Positions 1 through 6,663 of a DNA stretch of 12,444 nt are shown here, piece after piece. Source of the DNA: Pseudomonadota bacterium (GTDB lineage Bacteria; Desulfobacterota; Desulfovibrionia; Desulfovibrionales; Desulfovibrionaceae); assembly GCA_023417745.1 (NCBI GenBank), contig JAEZEM010000137.1:1-12444 (forward strand), given 5' to 3'. Below the pieces are notes generated by a model. The model worked only from the letters and a program-made list of their open reading frames with translations, made no database searches and was not told the origin of the DNA. Made by a program: the position numbers and the translations under genes. Position 1 is the stretch's first letter. Each line of letters opens with the position of its first letter.

Positions 1-1578
1 CTGACCCGCCGCCGCAAGAGCGCCAGCACCCCGCTTCGGGAGCTTATCCGCACCGAGACGGAATCGCTTATCCACTCCGACCCGGCGCTCATGGAATTCG
101 CCAGGGCCGGCGTCCTTGGCAACGACAGCCTGGAAAACGGCTGGTTCTCCTTCGTCAACCGAGCCACCAACCGGGTGGCCGCCCATTTCGCCGGCTCGCT
201 GCTCGATCACGTCAGCGGAGCCAACGTCTTCGACATCTTCGGGGCCCTGGGCTCGGCCGGGGCGCTCTACACCATGCTTGCCCCCTATTTCCTGGCCTAT
301 TCCATCTTCACCAAGGACCGGCAGTTCAGCAGTCAGGCCAGGCTGGCGCTCACCGGCCAAAACGGCAAGGACGCCGCCGTGCGCGTGGCCCACTTTACCG
401 ACACCTTCCACGAAATAAACGGCGTGTCCGGCACCCTGCGCCAACAGGCCGAGCTGGCCATCAAAACCGGCAAGTCCTTAAGCATCTATACCTGCGACCA
501 CGGTCCGCGCGTCTTCGAGCCGGGCGTGCAGCAGTTCACGCCAATCGGCGTCTACAGCCTGGCCGAATACCCCGACCAGAAGCTCTACTACCCGCCCCTG
601 CTGGAAATGCTCCACTCCGTCTACGCCGGCAACTTCACCCGCATCCACTCGGCCACCCCCGGCCCCATCGGCCTGGCCGCCCTATGCATCGCCAAGACGC
701 TTCGCCTGCCCATCTACGGCACCTACCACACGGCCCTGCCCCAATACGCCCAGATCCTCACCGGCGACGAGGCCATGGAAGACCTCACCTGGAAGTGCAT
801 CATCTGGAACTACAACCAGATGGATTTGGTGTACGTGCCGTCCAAAGAAACCGGCCGGGAACTGGCCGAAAAAGGGCTGGACCCGGCCAAGCTGCGGCTT
901 TTCCCGCGCGGCGTGGACGTGGTCCGCTTCGATCCGGCCAAACGCGACGAGGATCTCGCGGCGCGCTTCGGCCTGGGCAGCGGCCCGCGCCTGCTCTACG
1001 CCGGCCGGGTGTCCCGGGAAAAGGACCTGCATCTGCTGGCCGCGGCCTTCCGCCGGCTTATCAGCCAGCATCCCGAGGCCAGCCTGTGCATCGTGGGCGA
1101 CGGTCCCTACCTCGACGAGCTGCGCGCGCAGCTTGCCGGCACGCCCACGGTCTTCACCGGCTACCGCGAAGGCGAGGAGCTGGCCGGTCTTTTCGCCGCC
1201 TGCGACCTGTTCGTCTTCCCCAGCGCCACCGACACCTTCGGCAACGTGGTCCTGGAAGCGCAAGCCTCGGGCCTGCCGATCATCGTCACCAACCAGGGCG
1301 GCCCCATGGAAAACATCGTGCCCGGCGAAACCGGCGTGGTGGTCCCGGCCGGCGACGCCGAGGCGCTCCACGCGGCCATGGCCGGCCTGCTGGCCGATCC
1401 CGAACTCCTGCGGGCCATGGGCCGGGCCGGCCGGGACTACGCCGAAAAGCGCACCATCGACCAGGCCTTCGAGGACTACTGGAAAATGTACGAGGACGCG
1501 CCGGGCGTACCAACGACCATTGTCCCCCTGGAGCCGGCCCTGGCCAAGGCCATGCACCGTCTAGTGCACGCCGCCTGA
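1..1578 (+). CDS. GT4-family glycosyltransferase, 5'-truncated by window edge
   Basis: The frame is open from the first base, so 525 C-terminal residues are visible. An ATG at position 91 has no Shine-Dalgarno sequence, so the true start probably lies outside the window. Counting codon 1 as bases 1-3, residues 1-120 are a non-GT N-terminal extension with a hydrophobic stretch (FGALGSAGALYTMLAPYFLA). From about residue 125 there is a GT-B, CAZy GT4-type glycosyltransferase: VRVAHFTDTFHEINGVSGTL opens the acceptor domain, and GTYHTALPQYAQ and RLFPRGVDVVRFDP precede the donor domain. The donor domain has LLYAGRVSREKDL and a D-X7-E nucleotide-sugar motif (D411, E419, TDTFGNVVLEA). This variant resembles MgtA/SqdX-like glycolipid or mannosyl transferases. 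The likely role is transfer of a sugar from a nucleotide donor in lipid or envelope glycan synthesis. Donor and acceptor cannot be read from the sequence. I suspect another domain upstream. Confidence 0.9.
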   Translation: MTRRRKSASTPLRELIRTETESLIHSDPALMEFARAGVLGNDSLENGWFSFVNRATNRVAAHFAGSLLDHVSGANVFDIFGALGSAGALYTMLAPYFLAYSIFTKDRQFSSQARLALTGQNGKDAAVRVAHFTDTFHEINGVSGTLRQQAELAIKTGKSLSIYTCDHGPRVFEPGVQQFTPIGVYSLAEYPDQKLYYPPLLEMLHSVYAGNFTRIHSATPGPIGLAALCIAKTLRLPIYGTYHTALPQYAQILTGDEAMEDLTWKCIIWNYNQMDLVYVPSKETGRELAEKGLDPAKLRLFPRGVDVVRFDPAKRDEDLAARFGLGSGPRLLYAGRVSREKDLHLLAAAFRRLISQHPEASLCIVGDGPYLDELRAQLAGTPTVFTGYREGEELAGLFAACDLFVFPSATDTFGNVVLEAQASGLPIIVTNQGGPMENIVPGETGVVVPAGDAEALHAAMAGLLADPELLRAMGRAGRDYAEKRTIDQAFEDYWKMYEDAPGVPTTIVPLEPALAKAMHRLVHAA

Positions 1579-1601
1579 CGATATTTGAGCCCCACCATGC
1601 C

Positions 1602-1640
1602 AAAAGGCCCCGGCCGGAGCTGTTCCGACCGGGGCCTTTT
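1602..1640 (+). terminator. Intrinsic terminator of the GT4 gene
   Basis: Perfect 12-bp arms, 1602-1613 and 1629-1640 (AAAAGGCCCCGG / CCGGGGCCTTTT), close a 15-nt loop that can pair further. The hairpin lies 24 nt after the GT4 stop codon. The T-run is short and lies inside the stem. The A-run on the left arm means the same structure could also stop transcription from the other direction. Confidence 0.8.
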
Positions 1641-1763
1641 GGCTGCCGCAGCATGGGCAAACCCTGACAAACGGATGCGGACGGCACGGTTGCCCCCCAT
1701 TGGCCGCCGCAGGCCCCCCCGAACGTCTCGCCCAGGCCGCTCTGGCAGGACAGGAGCGCCGCG

Positions 1764-1792
1764 TTGTCGAGAGAAATTAGCCATTGTATAAA
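1764..1792 (+). promoter_or_regulatory. Sigma70-type promoter of the PocR-PAS kinase gene
   Basis: TTGTCG at 1764-1769 and TATAAA at 1787-1792 are separated by exactly 17 nt. Transcription would start near 1799, giving a leader of about 50 nt before the ATG at 1852. The elements sit in a local AT-rich patch between the GT4 terminator and the kinase. Position, spacing and box quality all agree. Confidence 0.6.
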
Positions 1793-1851
1793 ACCCACCG
1801 TATGCGCTATTGTTGTCACGCTTTTGTGGTTTAGAAACGAAGCGAGCCGCC

Positions 1852-4176
1852 ATGTCCCAGGATCAGCCCTCCGTATGCGACGCCCCGGAAACCCAGGACG
1901 TTTGCGGCCTGCCCCGCCATGAGGGCGCTTGGTCCGCCGATCCGACCCGGCTTCGATTCGAGGATCTGTTCCACATTGAGGAAATCCAGCGCATCCAGGA
2001 CGCTTTTGCCGCCGCTTCGGGCGTGGCCTCGCTGATTACCGATCCCCAAGGCCGGCCGCTGACCCGGCCGAGCAATTTCACCACCCTGTGCGCCAAAGTC
2101 ATTCGCGGCACGCCCAAGGGCCTGGCCAACTGCATCCGCTCCGACGTCTGTCTGGGCCAGGGGATGCCGGACGGCCCCATGGTGCGACGGTGCCTGAGCG
2201 GCGGTCTCTTCGACGGCGGCACGGCCATTCATGTCGGCGATCGCCACATCGCCAACTGGATGGTAGGGCAAGTCCTGGCCGAAGATGCCGACTTTGAGGC
2301 CATGGTCGCCTATGCTCGAGAAATTGGGGCCGACGAGGCGGCCTTCCGGGCCGCCCTGGCCGAAGTGCCGCGTATGCCCCTAGCCCGGTTTGAAAAAATC
2401 TGCCAGGCCCTGCACCACTTCGCCAACCACCTCTCGGCCCTGGCCGTGGCCAATTTCGAACAGGCCAGGCGCATCGACGAACTGCGCCAGGCCCAGGCCA
2501 GCATCAAGGCCCGGGATCGCAGCCTCTCGGAAATCATCGATTTTCTGCCCGACCCCGCCTTTGCCGTAGACCGGGACGGCCGGGTCACCTTCTGGAACAA
2601 GGCCTTGGAGCGTTTAACCAGCATCGCCGCCGCCGACATGCTCGGCAAGGGCGATTTCGCTTACGGCGCGGCATTTTACGGCCAACCCGTCCCGCTTCTC
2701 TTGGATTATGCCCGGGGGGCTGTTTCCACGCCCGACTCGCGCTACCAGGTCGCCGACATCGCCCAAGGCGAAATCATCGCCGAGGTCACCCTGACCGCCA
2801 TGCCCGGCGGCGAACGCCATGTCTGGGTCAAGGCCGTGGCCCTCTACGACGAGTTCGGCCAAGTCAACGGGGCCATCGAGGCCATTCGCGACGTCACGGA
2901 CCGGGAACGGCGCGAAGCGGCGTTGCGTCAAAGCGAAGCCATGTTCCGGGGCATCGTGGAAACGGCTCACGAGGGCGTGTGGGTCCACGACGTGAACTAC
3001 AACACCACCTTCGTCAACAAGCGCATGGCCGACATGCTGGGGTATGCGCCCCATGAGCTGTTGGGCCGCAATCTGGCCGAGTTCCTGCCGCCAGAAAGCC
3101 AGCAGCGGGCCGCGCGGCAACAGCAACGTCGCCGGGAAGGCTTCAGCGACGTGTTCGAACAGTGCATCCAGCGCCGCGACGGCACGATGCTCTGGGTGCT
3201 CATCTCCGCCAGCCCCCTGCCGGACGAACACGGCAACTTCGCCGGCTCCCTGGGAATGTTTTCGGATTTGAGCGCGGTCAAGACCGTTGAGGCGGAACTG
3301 CGGGCCCACCGGCAGCGCCTGGAAGAGGAAGTGGAAGAACGCACCCGGGAGCTGCGCGAACAGGCCATGGAACTGGCCGAAGCCAACATCCGCTTAAGTG
3401 AACTCGACCGGCTCAAATCGGCCTTTCTCTCCACCGTCTCCCATGAGTTGCGCACGCCGCTGACGTCGATCCTGGGATTTGCCAAGCTTATCGGCCGGGA
3501 ATTTGGCGAACATTTCAGCCCGCTTGCCGGCGACAAGCCCGCCCTGGCCGCCCGGGCCAAGCGCATCGCCCACAATCTCGGCGTGGTCTACGGCGAGGCC
3601 GAACGCCTCACGCGCCTGATTAACGACGTCCTCGACCTCAATCGCATCGAATCCGGCAACATGCAGTGGCGTGACCAATGCATCGATCCGGTGGCGGTGC
3701 TGCGCCAAGCCGTGCAGTCCGTTGAAGGGCTGCTGGCCCAACACCCGGAAATCCGCTTCCGTTTTCTCGCCGATGCCTCGGCCCCGCCGCTGCTCATGGA
3801 CCCGGACCAACTCGTGCAGGTCATCGCCAACCTGCTGCAAAACGCCGTCAAATTCACCGAACAGGGCGAGGTCGTCCTGGAGGTGCGGGCCGAAACCGAA
3901 GCCGTGCTCATGACCGTGCGCGACCAGGGCGTCGGCATTCCGGCCGATCAGCTCGAATCGATTTTCGACAGGTTCCATCAGGTGGGGCGCGGCGACACCA
4001 TCGTCAGCCCGACCATCAAGGGCACGGGCCTGGGCCTGGCCATCTGCCGCCAGATCGTGCGCCACTACGGCGGCCGCATCTGGGCCGAGTCGCGGCTCGG
4101 GGAAGGCAGCGCCTTTCACGTGCGCCTGCCCATGGCCGCACAGTGCCTGGAAACGGTCTGCGACCCGGCGTTATAG
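1852..4176 (+). CDS. PocR-PAS-PAS sensor histidine kinase (no receiver domain)
   Basis: 774 residues from ATG 1852. An in-frame TTG at 1810 would add 14 residues but is a poorer start. Neither start has a strong ribosome binding site. Domains: PocR sensory domain about 34-203 (RFEDLFHIEEIQRIQDAF, ITDPQGRPLTRPSNF, NCIRSD, HIANWMVGQV); PAS 1 about 224-350; PAS 2 about 364-480; coiled coil about 483-523; HisKA with phospho-acceptor H531 in SHELRTP; HATPase with N-box N660/N664, G1 box DQGVGI (691-696) and G2 box GTGLGLAI (724-731). All catalytic boxes are intact. No signal peptide or membrane helix is seen, so it is probably a cytoplasmic sensor. PocR domains are proposed to sense small hydrocarbon derivatives (the namesake regulates propanediol use). 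C80, C94, C100 and C114 cluster in the PocR part. It is an orphan kinase: no response regulator lies nearby. Confidence 0.93.
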   Translation: MSQDQPSVCDAPETQDVCGLPRHEGAWSADPTRLRFEDLFHIEEIQRIQDAFAAASGVASLITDPQGRPLTRPSNFTTLCAKVIRGTPKGLANCIRSDVCLGQGMPDGPMVRRCLSGGLFDGGTAIHVGDRHIANWMVGQVLAEDADFEAMVAYAREIGADEAAFRAALAEVPRMPLARFEKICQALHHFANHLSALAVANFEQARRIDELRQAQASIKARDRSLSEIIDFLPDPAFAVDRDGRVTFWNKALERLTSIAAADMLGKGDFAYGAAFYGQPVPLLLDYARGAVSTPDSRYQVADIAQGEIIAEVTLTAMPGGERHVWVKAVALYDEFGQVNGAIEAIRDVTDRERREAALRQSEAMFRGIVETAHEGVWVHDVNYNTTFVNKRMADMLGYAPHELLGRNLAEFLPPESQQRAARQQQRRREGFSDVFEQCIQRRDGTMLWVLISASPLPDEHGNFAGSLGMFSDLSAVKTVEAELRAHRQRLEEEVEERTRELREQAMELAEANIRLSELDRLKSAFLSTVSHELRTPLTSILGFAKLIGREFGEHFSPLAGDKPALAARAKRIAHNLGVVYGEAERLTRLINDVLDLNRIESGNMQWRDQCIDPVAVLRQAVQSVEGLLAQHPEIRFRFLADASAPPLLMDPDQLVQVIANLLQNAVKFTEQGEVVLEVRAETEAVLMTVRDQGVGIPADQLESIFDRFHQVGRGDTIVSPTIKGTGLGLAICRQIVRHYGGRIWAESRLGEGSAFHVRLPMAAQCLETVCDPAL

Positions 4177-4192
4177 CGCCAAGAGGCCGGCG

Positions 4193-4219
4193 CGGCCGGA
4201 CGCAGCACGGGTCCGGCCG
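4193..4219 (+). repeat. GC-rich inverted repeat after the kinase gene
   Basis: Arms 4193-4201 and 4211-4219 (CGGCCGGAC / GTCCGGCCG) are perfect over 9 bp with a 9-nt loop, 17 nt after the kinase stop codon. No T-run follows, so it may act as an mRNA 3'-end stem or a weak terminator rather than a classical intrinsic terminator. Confidence 0.45.
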
Positions 4220-4280
4220 GCACAAGCGACCGGCTCGTGTCGCGACCAGGCAAAACGCACAGGACATTTCGCTGGCAACA

Positions 4281-4325
4281 CGTTAAAATAATTAAATTTT
4301 ATTAAAAAATACTAGCGTATTTTTC
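4281..4325. other. AT-rich island with inverted repeat between convergent genes
   Basis: About 45 bases made up almost entirely of A and T stand in otherwise GC-rich DNA. At the right end, arms 4305-4312 and 4317-4324 (AAAAATAC / GTATTTTT) pair perfectly around TAGC. The island lies between the convergent ends of the kinase gene and the methyltransferase gene. It may work as a bidirectional terminator, as a site for an AT-binding nucleoid protein, or as a promoter for a short transcript. No ORF with a credible ribosome binding site follows it in either direction. Confidence 0.5.
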
Positions 4326-4412
4326 AAGGGGACACGACACGGCGGTTTTCGCGCCGCCAAGCCGGTCGCTCCTGGCGACGCCATCCCCCGAGACCGCCGG
4401 CCAGGGGCCGGG

Positions 4413-5174
4413 TTACCCCGCTTTTTGCCAGGCCAGCATGACGGAAGTGCCAAACAGGCGTTGGGGCAGCGGCTCCAGACGCCCGATATGGCCAAGGGCC
4501 GTGTTGAGCCAATCGCTTTTGGCGTCAAACCCCGTGGCGACAATGTCGCTTTCCGTTTTCTTGAGCCGCAGCAGGAACTTGCGCACCATCAGCAGCGGAT
4601 AATACGGCGCGCCCCAATAGGTGGAGGCGACCAGACGCAGGCCGGCCCTGCGGCCAAGGTCTTCGGCCTGGGCCAGGGTGTAACGCCGCAAATGGCCGGC
4701 CATGGTGTCGTAAGCGGAGAAAAGATGCTGGTAGGCCGGCAGGTTGACGTAGAGCAGACCGCCGGGCTGCAAATGGTGCAAGGCGGACGCTAAAAAACCC
4801 AGTTCGTCCGCGACATGCTCCAGCACGTCAAAGAGGAAGATCGTTTTGTACTTCTCGGCCAGTTCGGGCAGCCGGTCGTGGATGTTGTAGAGGTAAAGGC
4901 CGCTTGACGTGCTCACGTTGTGGGTCAAGGCGTTTTCGTCGAGATCGAAGCCGTCCACGGCCAGACCGTATTCCCATTCCAGCTGACTTTGCAAAAGCCC
5001 CCGGCCGCAGCCGACGTCGGCCGCCGGGGCCATGTCCCGGGCCGCCTGGCCGGCCAGGGCGCGAAAGACTTCCAGGCGGCGACGCACCCAGAAATGCTCC
5101 AGGCTGGCAATGTCATGCCAATAGTCCGTCATGTTGACGGGCAAGGCCTCGGACAGATGGACGACGTTTCGCAT
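4413..5174 (-). CDS. Class I SAM-dependent methyltransferase next to GT2
   Basis: 253 residues from ATG at 5174. Motif I is DVGCGRG (53-59), the acidic SAM-ribose region is FDLDE (76-80) and the post-motif is FDVLEHV (115-121), followed by LQPGGLLYVNLPAYQHLFSA. The later run GHLRRYT (160-166) is a hallmark I associate with methyltransferases that accompany glycosyltransferases. The gene starts 9 nt after the GT2 stop codon. A G-rich stretch (AAGGGGG) in the last GT2 codons is the only ribosome-binding candidate, so translation is probably coupled to GT2. The protein is soluble, without a signal peptide. It likely methylates a sugar or lipid-linked intermediate made with the neighbouring glycosyltransferase. 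The substrate is inference from context only. Confidence 0.88.
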   Translation of the reverse strand: MRNVVHLSEALPVNMTDYWHDIASLEHFWVRRRLEVFRALAGQAARDMAPAADVGCGRGLLQSQLEWEYGLAVDGFDLDENALTHNVSTSSGLYLYNIHDRLPELAEKYKTIFLFDVLEHVADELGFLASALHHLQPGGLLYVNLPAYQHLFSAYDTMAGHLRRYTLAQAEDLGRRAGLRLVASTYWGAPYYPLLMVRKFLLRLKKTESDIVATGFDAKSDWLNTALGHIGRLEPLPQRLFGTSVMLAWQKAG

Positions 5175-5183
5175 CGCTGCCGC

Positions 5184-6182
5184 CTACCCCCTTCTCCAGT
5201 TTCTGGCCGGCGTGTTCGGCTGGGCGACCTCGCCCACCGTCCTGTCGACAATAGCAAAGGGCCTGCCTTTCACTTCCTGCAGCAGCACCCGGATGTATTC
5301 GCCGATGACGCCGAGAAAAACGAAGAGAATGCTCATGAAAAAGAGGAAAATGACCAAAATGGTCGTGGCCACAGGACTGACGCCGACCCAGTAGCCGAAC
5401 AGGGAAAACTGGGGAAAAAAACGGTTGAGCACCACAAAAAGCATGAGCAGGCAGGCAAACAGGCCCACGGCAAAACCAAAGACGCCAATGAAGCGCAGGG
5501 GAAAATCGGTGAAGCCGACGAAGCCGAGCAAGGCCAAATCCACAAGCTTGCGCAGGTTGTACTTGCTCTTCCCGGAGCGACGTTTGGGCCGGTCGTAGGA
5601 AAATCCCAACTGCGAAAACCCGACCCAGGAACGCAGTCCGCGAAACATTCGGGAATTTTCCGGCAGGGCCAGGACGGCGTCGAGGGCCTTGCGCGAGACG
5701 ACGCAGAAGTCCCCGGCGTCCCTGGGCCAGTCGTGGGAGGCCACCTTGTGCATGATCAAATAAAAAAACGAGTAAAAAAACTTGAGCAGCCAGGGGGAAT
5801 CGCGTCTGGCCCGCACGCCGTAGCAGACATCCACCCCGGATTTGCATTTGGCGTACATGGCCAACAAAACTTGGACAGGGTCTTGCAAATCACAATCCAT
5901 CACCCCGACAAAACGCCCCTTGGCATGGCACAGTCCGGTGTCCACTGCTGCCTGGTGGCCAAAATTGCGGCTGAGAAATACGCCTTTGATGCGCGGCTGT
6001 TGCAGGTGCAAGCCGATAATCAGCTGGCGTGAGCGATCTCGGCTGCCGTCATCAACCAGGATGATTTCCCAATCCGTTCCCAAGGCCGCCTCAAGGGCCG
6101 GAACAACTTCCGCATGAAAAAGCGGCAAAACATCTTCTTCATTATAGCAGGGTACGACAAGGGAAAACTCGACCGTATCCAT
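5184..6182 (-). CDS. GT2 polyprenyl-phosphate-type glycosyltransferase (GtrB/DPM1-like)
   Basis: 332 residues from ATG 6182, chosen because GGGAG lies 6 nt upstream and the GT2 fold starts at once (FSLVVPCYNEED). The frame stays open upstream to 6314, but that part has no family match. Motifs: VDDGSRD (43-49); MDCDLQDP (95-102) with D96/D98 for metal and nucleotide-sugar; RRSGKSKYNL (201-210), typical of GtrB/ArnC/DPM1-like enzymes. Two membrane regions follow, about 226-252 and 270-298, then a short basic tail. Family knowledge says such enzymes move a sugar from a nucleotide donor to undecaprenyl phosphate at the inner membrane, for later glycan or lipid modification. No GtrA-type flippase or GT-C transferase is in the window. 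It is the first gene of a two-gene unit with the methyltransferase. Confidence 0.92.
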   Translation of the reverse strand: MDTVEFSLVVPCYNEEDVLPLFHAEVVPALEAALGTDWEIILVDDGSRDRSRQLIIGLHLQQPRIKGVFLSRNFGHQAAVDTGLCHAKGRFVGVMDCDLQDPVQVLLAMYAKCKSGVDVCYGVRARRDSPWLLKFFYSFFYLIMHKVASHDWPRDAGDFCVVSRKALDAVLALPENSRMFRGLRSWVGFSQLGFSYDRPKRRSGKSKYNLRKLVDLALLGFVGFTDFPLRFIGVFGFAVGLFACLLMLFVVLNRFFPQFSLFGYWVGVSPVATTILVIFLFFMSILFVFLGVIGEYIRVLLQEVKGRPFAIVDRTVGEVAQPNTPARNWRRG

Positions 6183-6268
6183 TCGTCGCTCCCGATGACG
6201 TCGTTTCGGTCCATCCAGTCCGAAATCCATTTTGCCGAAAATACCATGGCGAAACGTCACAAAACCAT

Positions 6269-6297
6269 ACCATAATGAAAAAGCCGCATTACCGCAA
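6269..6297 (-). promoter_or_regulatory. Putative promoter of the GT2-methyltransferase unit
   Basis: Read on the minus strand, TTGCGG (6292-6297) and TATGGT (6269-6274) are 17 nt apart. A second overlapping TATGGT occupies 6264-6269. Transcription would begin near 6262, leaving a leader of about 80 nt to the start at 6182. It lies downstream of the terminator at 6429-6469, which fits an independent transcription unit. Confidence 0.4.
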
Positions 6298-6428
6298 CAC
6301 GGCCAATCCGGCATGTTTTTTCTTCACAGCCGACCAGCGACATCGGCCATGCTTTCCGCCAAATCCGCGTGTCTCACGCCCCCGTCCCCCGGAAGACCCG
6401 CGAAAGCGGACGACATCCCTTGCCGCCC

Positions 6429-6469
6429 AAAAAAGCGGCCCATCCTTCTCCGTCGGAAAGATGGGCCGC
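6429..6469 (-). terminator. Strong intrinsic terminator downstream of asnS
   Basis: On the minus strand GCGGCCCATC (6460-6469) pairs with GATGGGCCGC (6435-6444) across a 15-nt loop and is followed at once by six T (6429-6434). This is the best terminator in the window. It sits about 195 nt after the asnS stop and before the GT2 promoter, so it isolates the two units. It would also end any transcript born in the spacer. Confidence 0.85.
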
Positions 6470-6541
6470 CGTGGTTCGCAACCGGAACCTCATGTTCGTT
6501 GAAAAGCGTCCGTCGTACTGCTCGTCGCCGTCATGTCCTCA

Positions 6542-6572
6542 CGACTGCCGGCCGTTGGCCGGCCGGCAGTCG
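6542..6572. repeat. 12-bp GC-rich hairpin in asnS 3' region
   Basis: Arms 6542-6553 and 6561-6572 (CGACTGCCGGCC / GGCCGGCAGTCG) are perfect, with a 7-nt loop. No T-run is present on either side. It lies between two terminator-like structures and may be a processing or stabilising stem of the asnS 3' UTR, or part of a small RNA. Confidence 0.55.
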
Positions 6573-6616
6573 CCGGCCTTCGACAAGGCGTACGCAACCT
6601 TGCCGACCACGATCGC

Positions 6617-6649
6617 TCGAAGATGAAAAGCGGCTCGCCGCTTCTTCGA
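6617..6649 (-). terminator. Hairpin directly after asnS, likely first terminator
   Basis: On the minus strand AAGCGG and CCGCTT close a CGAG tetraloop (6628-6643), followed by TT then C, giving a TTTTC run. Outer arms TCGAAG and CTTCGA (6617-6622, 6644-6649) extend the stem past a 5-nt bulge. The hairpin begins 15 nt after the asnS stop codon. The short T-run suggests partial termination, backed up by the stronger structure farther on. Confidence 0.5.
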
Positions 6650-6663
6650 TCAAGGGCGCTGGC

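Larger units (their letters stand above)
6183..6663. other. 481-base spacer between asnS and the GT2 gene, no supported gene
   Basis: Both flanking genes run on the minus strand. The spacer holds, from asnS toward GT2: a hairpin just behind the asnS stop, a 12-bp GC-rich hairpin, a strong intrinsic terminator with a T-run, and a promoter-like pair for GT2. No ORF with a convincing ribosome binding site was found. A 13-codon ATG frame (minus strand, about 6534 down) follows GAGGAC but is too short, and its ribosome binding site too close, to call. No tRNA-like fold was seen. Confidence 0.6.

Noticed and set aside
1690..1710. Sigma54-like GGCACGG-TTGC upstream of the kinase
   Set aside because: The spacing between the GG and GC elements is about three bases too short for a -24/-12 promoter.
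4400..4435. GGGG...CCCC stem followed by five T on the plus strand
   Set aside because: The stem is only 4 bp and the T-run is made of codons of the minus-strand methyltransferase; no plus-strand gene ends there.
4920..6032. 370-codon open frame on the plus strand opposite the GT2 and methyltransferase genes
   Set aside because: It spans two real minus-strand genes and their junction, and its translation is Gln/Lys/His-rich without recognisable motifs.
6461..6560. Short minus-strand frames (13 and about 39 codons) in the asnS-GT2 spacer
   Set aside because: One is too short and has its ribosome binding site too close. The other runs through the strong terminator. Neither has protein-like features.
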